DNA from: Ancylostoma caninum
Lineage: Eukaryota > Nematoda > Chromadorea > Rhabditida > Ancylostomatidae
Reading direction: 5' to 3'
NCBI GenBank assembly: GCA_037903475.1
Contig: JBAJFG010000205.1
Coordinates: 62,001-126,000, forward strand
Length of the DNA: 64,000 nucleotides
This document shows, one piece after another, positions 32,166 to 43,877 of the stretch. Made by a program: the position numbers and the translations under genes. The notes under the pieces are model-generated. The model did no database searches and was not told the origin of the DNA. It saw only the letters and a program-made list of their open reading frames with translations. Within the stretch, counting starts at the first letter, position 1, and every line of letters starts with the position of its first letter.

Positions 32166-33939
32166 AAAGATAAAAAGTTTTAGGGGACAAAAAATTTTTT
32201 CTCTATATTAAAGTTCCCATGTTTTGTTAGTCTCGCCCCATGACTTTGATCGCGTCTGTCATCTATTGTCAGAGTCTCTTTGTTCAGTTTATTTACGCTT
32301 TTTTACAAATTTCATAATGTAGCTGGAACTAGCGATATTTAAATTATCGGACGAACGCATTAACGCTTAACGGCCATTTTTCTGCACCTTAACGAATTAA
32401 CGGACTAACGAAAATTGGAATTTTTCTAAGATACAGCGCTGGCAGCAAGCACGTTCAGAGTTCTTCACGTATCATTATCATAACTTCGAACCATCGAAAA
32501 ACAGGAAAAACTCAAAGTTGGGTTCACTTTCCTGAGCACCAAATGAGCATCAAAATGCGGCGAGACTGCATCCTTTGACTGCTCATTTGAGACTACGACA
32601 GGTTGAATCTCGAATAAGAAGAGAATAACGTCACAGAAACTAACGCATTCTTGATTGTGTTTAGCATTATTTGTATTATCGAGCCAGTGCGCCGCTTTGC
32701 GGCGCTTTATCTCCCACCCGTGCGCCACGTTACCTCCGGGCTAGGGAAACTCGAAGAAAATCACTGTCATCCGCGAAGCGCGGCGGAGCTGCGCTTCGTG
32801 TGGATGTGTGTGTGTTCGTGTGGATTTTCTGCGAAGCTGCGTAGCTTTAATGCGGTTGAAAGGTTAACTCTTTTATCATGTCCAATATGAAGAACACCTA
32901 CATGACCTATTTCATGAGTATTCTTAGCAACACAGGTCCTCACGTGTTCAAGTCGTCACACCTGGGAACGCTGGAGTTCCGAACTTTTCAAGCCCAAATA
33001 CCTTTCAACACAAAACAATTACTTAAACATGCTATTTTTGTTCCACAAACAACATTAAGCGAATGTTTTGTCCTGTTGACAGCTAAACCTTAATTATTTT
33101 CATTACTCTACACTTTGGGAGAAGTGCAATAGAAATTCCTCTTCAACTGCTCTATACATATTTAGGTGATTCATGGCATGGATTGCGAAATCACACTCGT
33201 CTCATCAGCAATTACCAAGTACTACTTCTAAGATCCATGATATCCTGTTTTATTTGGAAATTGGACGCGAGGCTAGCCGATCAGCGACAGCGTGACCTGT
33301 CATCCCTCGCGCGGCGATGAGGGGGGGGGGTCTGCGCTTTATATAGAGTAAAATATTATATAATAATAATATGGTGAATAGTATACATCATTAACTCTCA
33401 AATGCCACTGCACCACTAACTCCAAGAGCGACTGGGTAGTCGATATGTTTATGTCTGATTCAATCACTGCGTTGTAGGATTAGTGACACCTATGTAAGAA
33501 GTGGGTGAAATAGAATCTCTACATTTTCTACACTCCTGACTGCCTAGCTATATGAGGAAAAAATGCTGTACAGTTCGACCTAGAATTGTGCCATCCTGTG
33601 CAGTGACGCGCTTCTCGCCGATGATAACTGTCCTCTGCAAACCATCACTGTTTTTGTTCGTGTGTACTACCTCATGGTGGAAGAGCGAACTTTCTACGAC
33701 AGTCTGTGAATTCTAACTCGTGGTGAATTGAAAGATGTGGTCAGGTGCACAAAAGGCGAGAGCACGGCTACTCCGGACCACAGGCGGTTAGTTTGCAAGC
33801 GAAATACGTTTCGCAAGTATTTTTTTAAAGATTGGTGTGGAGGTGCTCAATTACCCCAAAACAAGTCGTACTGTGTCTCTTGTTTGAAATTATAAGGTAG
33901 ATCAAGATATAACCACGTGCATGTCAAATGGTACTGAAA
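32166..33939. other. Unassigned, with MITE fragments
   Basis: A GCCGCTTTGCGGCGC / CACGTTACCTCCGGGCTAGG segment (32680-32745) is inverted relative to 41760-41890. At 33290-33345, GCGTGACCTGTCATCCCTCG, a G-run and CTGCGCTTTATATAGAGTAA match the complement of about 41435-41490. A short open frame at 32878-33093 was not recognised. Confidence 0.5.
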
Positions 33940-34187
33940 GGAAAGCTCCAAGAACATCCTAATTCATGCCAACTCTGCACACCCCACCGCTGTCAAACGC
34001 GCTATTGTGAGAAACATGTAGAACAGCTACGAGGTTATGCACGAACGAAGACGAAAGGTGTGAGTCACGAAGATTAGCATCAAAGATCGCACGCAGCAAC
34101 GGCTACTCGATTCCGCAGTACCAGCACAGACCATCTCAAGTTGGGAACCAGAATCGAACACCTCGGGACAAGAAACTTCCACTTTGC

Positions 34188-34772
34188 ATGCCATTCTTCT
34201 CAGATGAAGTTAGCGCGGCTTTCCGACAATGCATAGTTCGAGCACAACTGCAAGATGATGTGTTCTTGGTAAACGTTCCGAATGACAACATCAAACGGCA
34301 GTTGGTTCGAAATAGGCTGTACGATATGCAGTGTATATCAGCCCAATGTATTGTCTGCCCCTACGGTAAAACAGGAGATTGTGCAAAAGCGGGAGTAGTA
34401 TACCAGCTGGAATGCATGACTTGCAATGAACTCTATATAGGGGAAACGGGAAGGACACTGAACGTGCGCGTCAAGGAGCATATGTCAGCAAAGAAAAGAG
34501 GAAATGTGACGTCACCGTTAGGCCGCCATAAGATTGAGGCACATGATGGCAAGGACTTTAATGTCAAATGCGCGATACTGACCTATGAAAGTGAGATTTC
34601 CGCAAGGAAAGCACTTGAGGCAGCCTGGATTCTGACCAAGAATCCAGGAATGAATAACAAAAATGAATGTCTCTCTTTAACGAGTGATTTGCTTCCTTTA
34701 ATATCGTTATGTGAGCTATCTGTAGATCGAATAAGATCCGGACGTCGAGCAAGAACCACTCGTCCGTCATAA
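34188..34772 (+). CDS. GIY-YIG endonuclease domain of Penelope-like element
   Basis: Open frame of 194 codons, extendable upstream in the same frame to about 34110 (NGYSIPQYQHRPSQ). A cysteine cluster (CISAQCIVCPYGKTGDC, then CMTCNE) precedes the GIY-YIG motif LYIGETGRTLNVRVKEH. EAHDGKDFNVKCAILTYE and LEAAWILTKNPGMNNKNE follow, with the expected catalytic arginine and glutamate. The domain looks intact, unlike the copy at 11.1 kb. In Penelope-like elements this nuclease nicks the target for reverse transcription; here it lacks an intact RT, so it is part of a dead copy. Confidence 0.85.
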   Translation: MPFFSDEVSAAFRQCIVRAQLQDDVFLVNVPNDNIKRQLVRNRLYDMQCISAQCIVCPYGKTGDCAKAGVVYQLECMTCNELYIGETGRTLNVRVKEHMSAKKRGNVTSPLGRHKIEAHDGKDFNVKCAILTYESEISARKALEAAWILTKNPGMNNKNECLSLTSDLLPLISLCELSVDRIRSGRRARTTRPS

Positions 34773-34947
34773 CGATCACGGGTTAGCTGTGCGGACTTCT
34801 TCCGCAGAAGGTGGAACAACCGGTGGGTCGGACCTCGATTCTGGGCGCTCTTGTCGTATCTTGCCTTAGACAAGACCGAGAACTGGCGAGGTACGATGAG
34901 GCGTTTGACCGTCTAGAATACAGATTGAACAACTGGGGCCACTTTCA

Positions 34948-34985
34948 GACCTCTGACGACGACGGTTACGTTGAAACGTAAGGTC
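34948..34985 (+). ncRNA. Hammerhead ribozyme motif of Penelope-like element
   Basis: On the plus strand: GACCT, core box CTGACGA, a stem II (GACG with CGTT around GTTA), core box GAAAC, cleavage triplet GTA, then AGGTC pairing with GACCT. It lies 176 bp after the GIY-YIG stop, on the sense strand, matching the position of the motif in the 10.8 kb copy. Confidence 0.65.
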
Positions 34986-35000
34986 AATAAAGTTCCACCG

Positions 35001-35989
35001 TAACAACCTGGTGTGGCAGAAGCAAATCACACAACCACAGTTTCTTGTCATCTTGTCAAGTTCGGTTTCTAACTTCTACTTTAAAAGATTTTGTTTACTT
35101 CACTTTGTTTTTCGGTCACTTAACCTGTGCCCTGTGTGATTTAGTTCTTACCCCATGGTTTATATGGCAACATGGCTCTCAACGGCAGCCCTATAATATC
35201 GTGCTTTATGACCGCAGTTAGCCTTCTTTCTCTTGCCCTTCAACTTTTGCCACTAAGATAAAATCTTCCTTGCTGTAGAACAAAAGTGCTGGGCTAAGAC
35301 TCATGACAGTAACTAAGCGAAATCAGGATAGCCAACCAACTTTTACGTCCCGCATCTCATAGAATGGTATAGTCTATACGATAACCCATCACGCTAACCA
35401 TCGTTCTGCCGTTTATCGTTTCGTACATCCCAGACCTGGATACCAAATAGCTTATATCTGCAGGGCTCTGGTTCATGAAACGACAACCAAGCAAACCAAA
35501 TGTGGTTAGCATTATTGATTATCGCAGAGAATACGTAATGCTGGAAGACGCAGGACGCGAAATTTGGTTTGCTACCCTGTTTCCGCCTGGTTGTGCGTTC
35601 ATGAGTCCCAGTCAAGGAAGCTTTGACCGCACACCTGCGCTAGGAAGCTTAATATGTTCTGAAGGCATTTCGCTGTGTGACACCTAAATAGTAGAGTGGT
35701 GCTTGATGTGAGGAGTGGGAGGAAACAATGTTGCATTTCTCTGTATTGTTTCCATAGCCATCTATATTACAAGACGTACTTCGGTTTTGTAGCTCTTTGG
35801 ATTGGCCTCTTTATGAAGCATGCAAAAAATCTCCAACAGGAAGTGGGACCATGGTAATGTGAGCTAGCGGAGAACTTCATTCTTTCGCTGTTCTGGTATG
35901 TGTTGTTAAATGTTTCTCGCGCACTAGATATGGACACCGAATATTATGCATTGAACAGATGAATATGTAAACAAGAATAACTAGAACCT
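35001..35989. other. No gene seen
   Basis: No supportable feature. Likely flank between the Penelope element and the next LINE. Confidence 0.35.
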
Positions 35990-38290
35990 GCAAGATTGAG
36001 TCTTTATTTCAATGACCCAACATAAATAATGATGGTCAAAGACTTGTTGGTCATTGCGCCATTCAGCACTTCTGACCCCAACGCCGTTTGTTTTAATGTT
36101 GATGTTGAGTCATTTCATCCTGAACGACACTACATTCTCTTTCACGACTTCTCTAAAGGTGATTACAGCAGAACTATCGACGAGTTTTTATCGATTGAAT
36201 GGATTTTTTTTTTACATTTCCATTTGTCATGCGCTGATTCTGAAATACATTCAGGCGGTATTTCCTAAGCAATGCATTCACGCTCTTCCTCGAAAACGTT
36301 ATTTTCTCAAGTCTAAAGTTGCATTTTTTCAGAGGAATATTCGTGTGTATGGTTCTTTGTAGTACACTTCAATTGCAGCAAAATTTAAACATGCACTAGC
36401 TCTAAGGACGTCTGTTCGCTAAGAACGCGTAGCGCGATCCTCTAACTCCAAGAAACCTTTCAGCTACTGCAATCGTAAGCTTTAACCGAGGAAGACACTG
36501 ATCTCAATGATGGCACCCAGCAAAAAACTAACTTGTTTGCTAGCTGCTTTAAGGATGTGTACAGGTTGCCAACGAAATTTATGTCGAGTTAGTGCCAGTG
36601 ACAGACCAAGTTATTGATTGGATCGAGATTAATTGCAAATAATTTATCGCATCCTCCGCACGTTACCCAACAGAAACTCCATCTCACCTCAATGGAATTC
36701 CGCACGCTTTCTTGAAAAACGCCGCCTTAGGGCTAGCCAGTCCACTTTCACTCATTTTCAATCGGTTCTTATTGGGTTACGCCTAGAATTTGGAGACTGG
36801 GGCTAGTTAGGCCTATACATAAAAAAGGCCCAAAAGGACTTGTGAGCAATTACCGTTCAATATGCCTTACATGCTCAATGAGTAAAGTCATGGAACAGTT
36901 AATATGTGACAAAATAGCTAAGTTTTTGTCCGAAAACAAGCTGCTATCTAACGGTCAGCATGGCTTCCAAAGTAAGCGGTCAACTTCTTCCTCACCTTTG
37001 TCTACTGTTCCTCTATGGCATTGGAAGGTCGATGGGGGCAATTATGTTTCTGTGTGCTACGTGGACTTTAGAAAAGCCTTCGATTCAATATCTATCCCAC
37101 TACTGCTGCAAAAGCTTCAAAGTTTTGGAGTCAAGGGATGTCTGCATCGATTCCGACCTCTTTCCTCACTGGAAGATACCAGTCCGTAGTAGTCAACTCG
37201 GCATATTCCAGTACTTACCTCTCATTTAGTGGAGTTTTCCAGGGGACAGGTTAAGTCCGCTGATTTTGTTTTTATACATCAATCATCTCGCTAGTGTGCT
37301 ACCAGGAGGAGTTCACTGATGACTCGAAAATATACACTAACAATAATGCCTTGCTGCTTCAACAAGCGATCTACACACTTGCTTTGTGGGCAGGTAAATG
37401 GGAACTCTCCATACCCACGGCGAGAACATCCGTGATGGATTTTGGCAAAAATCATCCTTAAGCAAATATCACAGAGAGAGCTAAATGCATATCGAATTTC
37501 ATATTGAAAGCCTTCAAGATGCGTAATTCTCTCCTGCTTTCTAAGTTATTCACCGCTTATGTTGCTTATGTGAGGCCCCTTCTTGAGTATTGCTCATCGC
37601 TGCGGTCGCCCAGTAGATGAAGAGAAATACGTAAAATCGAAAAGGTCCAAAAATCCTTCACTCATAGAACTTTTGCTAGGAGAGGCATGTTTTTCATACA
37701 CCTCACGTCTAAAAAAACTGGCGCCCTCACACTTGAATATCGCAGGTCACTCTCAGATTTCAATTTTATGTACGAGCTGACAACTAATGAGGTTAAGTTT
37801 GATCTGGAAGACCTCTTTGAAATTTCACTATCATCAATCTGATCTGGGGCCACTCTTTCAGAATCTGCCCAATAAGACCCAGAACTACCTCGTTCAGAAA
37901 CACCTTTCTTTGCGGAGTGCAGACGAAGTGGAACACTTTAGATCCCGACGTTTTCGTGTGCTCCAAATCCTCCGGCTTCCACCAGGGACTCATCACTCTA
38001 CTCCAGTCAGGGGATCTTGATGCTTCTTACTCGGGTCTCTGATTTTCGTGTTTTGTTCCCTTGTTATGTTACATGTTTCAGTATTATTCCTACTCTCATA
38101 TGAATTGGTCAATTCTATAGCTCTTCTCCATACTACAGTATCTGTATACAGTTCAAACAGTTTCGGAGATACTCTTTTAATCGTCCTGGTACCTCTCTGG
38201 TGGAACACGCTGTATAGGAAGTCACCAGGGGTCATTCCAGTTAGGCTTCACCCCCGGTTTGGCGAGACCAATTTCTGTAGTGAATAGGGC
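35990..38290 (+). pseudogene. LINE ORF2 (endonuclease end, RT and C-terminus)
   Basis: The endonuclease end reads VIAPFSTSDPNAVCFNVDV (36050 on), where SDH has become SDP. After a gap, the RT starts with RIWRLGLVRPIHKKGPKGL and NYRSICLTCSMSKVMEQL, then NGQHGFQSKRSTSS, VCYVDFRKAFDSIS and LLLQKLQSFGVKG, and GVFQGTGLSPLILF in another frame. The catalytic motif reads FTDD instead of FADD (37310 on). VAYVRPLLEYCS and a C-terminal part ending in VPLWWNTLYRKS follow near 38230. Many frameshifts and stops. Confidence 0.85.
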
Positions 38291-38375
38291 TGTACTAACT
38301 GTTCGTGCGCAGCCTTGTACGGCGGCGTAGGGAAACACTTGTGAAGTAGTCAAGTCATAATAAGCATTTGTAGTA

Positions 38376-39165
38376 AGTTATATTGTGTCTTACCCTTTTT
38401 GCGGCGTTTATAGAGGCACGCTCGAAGTCCAGCACCACTCGGAGAGTCGGAGGGCGCACTGAGTTGTCGAACTCGTCTCTGATGTGGCAAAAAACAGTCA
38501 TGTAGACCTGAATATGCAAGATCACTATTATTACTGTTTTATTAAGGGGTTTAGTACCTGTTCGGTCTTCTTCGAAGATATTGCATACAGCAGCGGTACT
38601 TCCTCTCCGTTCCTGCACACGTCGCGCACCGTGTAGAGCTGACCCTTCCGCTTCAGCTGGTGGGGTTGGAACGAGTGCACGCCGTCAGCTACCAGTGTGT
38701 GCAGCCCGTTCCTAGCTGCCATCTGAATTAGATTTTTAGATACCATTGCCTCATCCCCTGAAACCATAAGTGCGTACCTGAATTGTTGCACTGTTGTAGT
38801 ACACATGCAGGGTTGGCTCTAGGCGGTGGACGAACATCGACCCATTAGAGAGGTGGCCCAGTTCGTCGGGGACGTAATCCATGGTGGCTACCGGTGAACC
38901 ATCAACATGTGCTGCCAAAGCTCTTCGTATGGCACTTCTCCGCGACACTCAGCCTTTCTTATAGTGGTGTTCGACCATCTCCTTACGCATCTCCGGCTCT
39001 GTAGTAAGCATTTCCACCTGTACACTGACTGAGGAAAAAGAGCTACGTACCCTGAATGGCCATCTCCTTCACAATTTTTTTCTGTTGAAGCCAAATCGGC
39101 TTTGGAGTCTTTCTGGCGTACAGCGGGTCAGCTCTCACGTTACGGTTAAACTGTAAACAAATCTT
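38376..39165 (-). pseudogene. MULE-type transposase fragment with introns
   Basis: Minus-strand exons read IWLQQKKIVKEMAIQ (about 39110-39057), EMRKEMVEHHYKKG followed by a TGA, then VSRRSAIRRALAAHVDGSPV and VATMDYVPDELGHLSNGSMF (38948 on), then MVSKNLIQMAARNGLHTLVADGVHSF and LYAISSKKTEQ. A 51 bp intron with donor GTACTA and acceptor ATTCAG leads to VYMTVFCHIRDEF and LRVVLDFERASINAAKR, ending at a GTAAGA donor near 38392. The order DGVHSF, QLYTV, VLDFE fits the DDE domain of Mutator-like transposases. It is cut at about 38300 by the LINE end and carries a stop. Confidence 0.65.
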
Positions 39166-40394
39166 TGGTAGGGTTAATAGAGTCAATAACAGGAAAGGAT
39201 TCGAACCTCATAGACCGTCCTGACTACCAAATTATGAGCTATTCGTACTGGAAGACACTCAGGATGGTGGACCAGGCAACAGGGATCAGTTTCGAGTTGG
39301 TTCCCACCGATCACATGTTTATATTTGTGAAGTATGAGAGTCAAAACAAAATGCATCGGTGTAAACAAAAGCTCTTACTCTTACGCCGGTCCATTTTCCT
39401 TTGCTGTTGCACTGCTGGCACTGATACAGCTAGTTTTTTCTCGATAAAACGTTTAAATGTAAAGTATAGGAGGTATCCGTGCCAGGAATGCGGTAAGACA
39501 TCACTGAGTGCCTCCCACTGCTCGCTGGCTCACCTTCTGCGATGTACCTCGTGCGTGCTCCTTAAATATTTATAATGTAATAGCATGTTCACGAACACAA
39601 ATAGTAACAGTATCTCTGTGGTAGTGCTAGGGCCCTCGTACGTCGAGCTGCTCTCGTTGGCCACGTACAGATCCATGATAACCTAAGAAAACAGATCGAA
39701 TATGCTTTGAGATCTAATGGAAAGGAATGAAGGATCTGTGATGGAGGACGTGGCAGTAAGGCAGTTGTGGATAAAATGATTGGACCTGTCTTATCGATTG
39801 TGGCACACAACCGTCGTGGTCCCTCCATTGCCCGCTGGCAAACACGATGTTGACCCTGCTAGCTGATAATCACCAAGGCTCTGCTCAGGTCCGTCTTGCT
39901 CTCTTCCATTGCCCGCTGGCAACTTGTGTTCATAGAACGCACACATGTGTACCTATGCAATACTTGAAAGACAAAAAAATTTCGAATAATTATTCGGAGC
40001 AATTTAGGAAATTAGAAACAAAGGAAATTAAGAAAACAAGGAAAAACTCCACGGCGGTGTTACTGTGCAGAAGTACTGGCTAAAGTACAAATTCTTACTG
40101 AAATCGAAGTATTGCAGTTGTAGCTAGCATTCTGCAAAGGCTTCACGGCGCTTCGAATCCCGTGACTACCTTTGAACAAAACGCCAGGTACAACAACATG
40201 CAGCGAAGAAGAAATACCAGTGCGGCAGAGAATAAAATCTATGTAGGAAAATAGAACCCACCTACATATTGTAAAGGAGTCCGAATTCTGAATGAAAGCA
40301 GCAGCTAAAACATAGTAGCAGCATAGAATAGTAGCAACAGCAACAGCAAAGTCAGCACTGTAGGTATTGGAAGTGAAACTGGTGGAGTTAGTGA
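39166..40394. other. Unassigned
   Basis: A plus-strand open frame (39165-39575) has a Cys/His-rich stretch reading YPCQECGKTSLSASHCSLAH that could be part of a zinc finger, but the spacing is not a standard C2H2 finger. TCCATTGCCCGCTGGCAA occurs twice (about 39824 and 39905). Confidence 0.3.
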
Positions 40395-41110
40395 GGTTAC
40401 CCTTTATCAAAGAGTAACAGTAGCAGTAGCAGTGAATGTCACCGAAACACGCGAAAAGCCTGTATAAATCGGTCCAGAATTGACTCAGTAAGTCTGAATT
40501 TTGATAGAGATTGGCTCAGATTGGCAGGTTGCCAGCAATAAGCGTCCATCCTGACCTCGTAAATTCAATCATGGAGCTAGTTTCGGCGAAAATACTAAAA
40601 TTTCACTTTACTAAACCTCTGTAGTGGCAGTAGTAGTAGCATCATCGAATAAGTGTGCAGAAATAAAGGTTGTATAGCTGATTGGCTCAAATTGGCAAAT
40701 TGCCAATAATGAGCGTCCATCCTGACCTCGTAAATTCAATACTGAAGGTGGTTTTGGCGAAAATACTAAAATTACACTTTACTAAACCTCTGTAGTGGCA
40801 GTAGTAGTAGCATCATCGAATAAGTGTGCAGAAATAAAGGTTGTATAGCTGATTGGCTCAAATTGGCAAATTGCCAATAATGAGCGTCCATCCTGACCTC
40901 GTAAATTCAATACTGAAGGTGGTTTTGGCGAAAATACTAAAATTACACTTTGCCTAACCTTTGTGATAATAGCAGCAGCAGTAGCAGCGAATAGGTTAGC
41001 GAAAAGGAGCGGAAATCCGATGTAAATAGAGAAGAAACGATGGTGACAGCTGCAAGGAATTGGCGTGGATTGGCAAGTTGCCAGCAGTTAGCGTCAGTCC
41101 TGACCTTTTC
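40395..41110. repeat. Tandem array, 171 bp unit, about 4 copies
   Basis: The block GATTGGCTCA(A/G)ATTGGCA starts at 40509, 40680 and 40851, 171 bp apart, with a diverged fourth at about 41057. Units share GCGTCCATCCTGACCTCGT and AAATACTAAAATT blocks and end in AGTAGTAGC trinucleotide runs. Copies 2 and 3 appear identical. Confidence 0.93.
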
Positions 41111-41394
41111 CGTCTGCATGCATTCACACAGGCGAGCCGAGCTAGAGTGCAGACATGGCAGACACGTCCTTGCAAGGTAATCTCGTCCGAAACACACTCC
41201 TTGTGTCCCTTTTAGACTTACAGTGTCGCTTTTAGACTTACACCCGACATTCTCCATTGGCATGACTTTTCTGCAACCCATGTGGCATACATGCATTCAC
41301 CATCGGCACTCCTTTGATCCGCCTTGTTTACGCCAAATAGCCCAGTGACGGCGGACAAAGTGGGTGGAACGGCCAATCACAGTCTTTCACTCCA

Positions 41395-41500
41395 CCCTCC
41401 CACGTGACGATGGGGGCTCTGCGACCTATTATCTTACTCTATATAAAGCGCAGACTCCCCCATCGCCGCGCGAGGGATGACAGGTCACGCTGTAATTGAT
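41395..41500. mobile_element. MITE fragment related to 33290-33345
   Basis: ACTCTATATAAAGCGCAGAC and CGCGCGAGGGATGACAGGTCACGC are the complement of sequence at 33290-33345. CACGTGACGATGGGGG at the left also occurs at 30368. Confidence 0.65.
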
Positions 41501-41732
41501 CCACTCGCCTGGCCCCACCTCTTTTGCCCGCCGCCACGGGCTCAATTGCGAAAATTGACACGCCCAATGACACGCCCATGTATATGTATGTGTACAACAT
41601 GGAAATCTTCAATTAGGACATCTAATTTGCAACGAAAACGGAATATCTTGGATCTTTAAAGCAGAATGGGAGAACCACTGATGAAGCGAGTGTGAATCGT
41701 CACGTGGTAGGGTGGAGTGAAAGACTCGCTTC

Positions 41733-41925
41733 GCGGCGCTCTGGCTCGGGGTTCTTTTTTTTCGGACTTTACCTAGCCCGGAGGTAACGTGGCACACGGG
41801 TCCAAGTCAGCGCGCTGCGAAGCGGCGCTCTGGCTCGGGGTTCTTTTTTTCAGACTTTACCTAGCCCGGAGGTAACGTGGCACACGGGTCCGAGTCAGAG
41901 CGGCGCTCTGGCTCGGTACTAGATA
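41733..41925. repeat. Tandem duplication, about 89 bp unit, 2.3 copies
   Basis: GCGGCGCTCTGGCTCGGGG starts at 41733 and 41822, with a third truncated start at 41900. Each unit holds a T-run, CCTAGCCCGGAGGTAACGTGG and CACACGGGTCC. Confidence 0.9.
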
Positions 41926-41934
41926 TCACTTGAT

Positions 41935-42215
41935 TCATTTGTCCACTGCTTTCTCAACCGAACACCTGGCTTCTAAAGGTACTCTTTGATTCTTCTTCTG
42001 TTTCGAGCTGCTATCCTTGATAATTGATAAGGCAGATGTAGCAAAACCTGCCAAGCCACACCCCGGAAAATGGAAGGCAGACATTGCTGCATGGTGGAGA
42101 AGTGCTGCGCTCGGACGGCTTGCAAGAAGCACACCCTGTGTTTTGGCTGCGTTGAGGGGGCTAGCTGCTGAACCGATTAGCTGAAGCTGTGCCGGTCTGA
42201 GCTGCACCTTTCATT
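41935..42215 (-). repeat. Dispersed repeat shared with 22990-23140 and 26630-26780
   Basis: On the minus strand, GCAGCAATGTCTGCCTTCCA is followed by TGTGGCTTG, CAGGTT and GCCTTAT in the same order as in the duplicated units. Family unknown. Confidence 0.6.
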
Positions 42216-42480
42216 TAGCCCGTAGTATCTAATCTATTTCAGTATTGCCTAGACAAGGGCTATTATCCGTGACCCCTGCGATATGTTTATGGGCGTTGCC
42301 CAGATACTTGTATTGTATTGCATTCATCACATGGCGAGCCATGCATAGATTGACCACGAGAGAACAAAACATAAAACAAACACAAGCAACTAACATCAAA
42401 CAAATGTAAACAAATTCAGGACGTCATATCACGGCTTCAAGTACGAGTCGAGCATTCTCTTAAACGAGCTGAATTTAAGA
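42216..42480. other. LINE 3' flank; no gene seen
   Basis: Probably contains the 3' end of the LINE that follows on the minus strand; no clear tail is visible. Confidence 0.35.
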
Positions 42481-42564
42481 GGAATGAGCTGTTTTTTACT
42501 GAGCCTTTCGTAGTCTGTACCAGCTCTCTAAACGAAGTACTGCCGTCTGACACTTCTTCTAGGC

Positions 42565-43798
42565 CTAGCAGTTTGTAGTTGAACCTCGAGTTTTAGAAGG
42601 CCTAATTTCGAACATACTACTGGGTACGAGACCAACTAGTCCATGAAGGATTTTATACATCAAGAGCAAGTCATGTTTTCTTCTCCTATAACTCAACGAG
42701 TGGAGCCCTGAGTTTTTATTCCTCACTGTACTTGAAGAGATGGAATCATACGGGAAACCAATCACTCTGATCATTAGTTTGCGGGTAGAGCTATTTTGAA
42801 CATTCTCCAACTTTAAAATACTTTTGCGTTTGGAAGGATTGAATACTATAGTACCATACTCAAGGATTGGGCGTACGTGATTTTTGAAGACCTTCAGCAA
42901 AACTGAGGGGTTCCTGCTAGAAAGTGCTCTAAAAGAGCTATACATCATCCCAGTGACCTTTAGTGCAATCTGATGGCAATGCGCATCGAAGCCAAGTTCT
43001 CTGTCAACAGAAAACCTAGGTCCAAGACTTCGTTTGCTGGCTGGATTGTACCTTGTAAAAGAGTGTACGAAAAGCGACGTTGCTCTGGCCTATGTGTAAA
43101 ATCCTAGTTTTTGTTTCAGACAAGGGTAGTTTCCATAGCCGTGACTAACTCAACACAGAGTCGATAGCTTGCTGCAAAAGTTCGCTGTCGCCTTGAACAT
43201 TTACGGGATAATAGACCTTCCATTCGTCCGCGAACGCACAATATTTTACTCCATGCGCAGGAACAGCCTCAGCCAAATCATAGATGTAGATGTTGAACAA
43301 TATCTCAGAGAGGACAGCCCCTTGTGGGACATTGCTGGGTGCTAGCCTGGGTCTTGAAAAACTCGAGTTAACACGGACCACGAGCTCTTTAACAGACAGA
43401 AACTCCTTAATCCAAGCCCTTACGCGTGGATGTATTCAAACAGCCTTTAGTTTCTTGATCAGCAATCGATGACACACCCTATCGAATGCTTTGGCAAAAT
43501 CTAGGTAGACTACATCAACATTACTACCTTGGTCTACGTATCTCGTTCAGTCATTCAGCCTTTGCAGCATTGCTGTTACTGTCGATATACCTTTCTGGAA
43601 ACCGTGCTGGTTCGTTGGCATTGTTGATTTTTCCTCTAGATGCGCTACAACTCGTTTTTCAAGCATCTTTTTAAAGAGTCTAGCAAAAACAGATGCAAAG
43701 CTAACGGGACGATAGTTTTGTGGTGAAGTATAGGGAGGCTTCTTGGTTATCGGCGTCACATCCGAGATCTTCCACCTTAACGGCACCGCTGCGTTCAT
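42565..43798 (-). pseudogene. LINE ORF2: RT and C-terminal domain
   Basis: Minus-strand order: LRWKISDVTPITKKPPYTSP and NYRPVSFASVFARLFKKMLE, TNQHGFQKGISTVTAMLQRL, then AKAFDRVCHR (about 43500), VPQGAVLSEILFNIYIYDLA (RT motif B region) and YCAFADEWKVYYP. The catalytic FADD reads FADE. After a further break, VLLKVFKNHVRPILEYGTIV and RKHDLLLMYKILHGLVGLVP form the typical C-terminal region. Several frameshifts are present. Confidence 0.88.
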
Positions 43799-43877
43799 GA
43801 GACTTAAACTGAATAACGTTTTGAAGGGTTTTACTCCTTAATAAAGCATAAGGGAATATCATCCCGAATCAATGATA

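Larger units (their letters stand above)
33940..35000 (+). mobile_element. Penelope-like element fragment (plus strand)
   Basis: Holds the end of the RT-linker region, a complete GIY-YIG domain and a 3' hammerhead motif, in the same order as the minus-strand copy at 10.7-11.6 kb. Upstream pieces such as AVKRAIVRNM and the NGYSIPQ segment fit the RT C-terminal and linker region but carry stops. Confidence 0.75.

Noticed and set aside
39165..39575. 136-codon plus-strand zinc-finger gene
   Set aside because: The Cys/His spacing does not match a standard finger, no splice partners exist, and the region lies beside an antisense MULE fragment. Kept only as a note.
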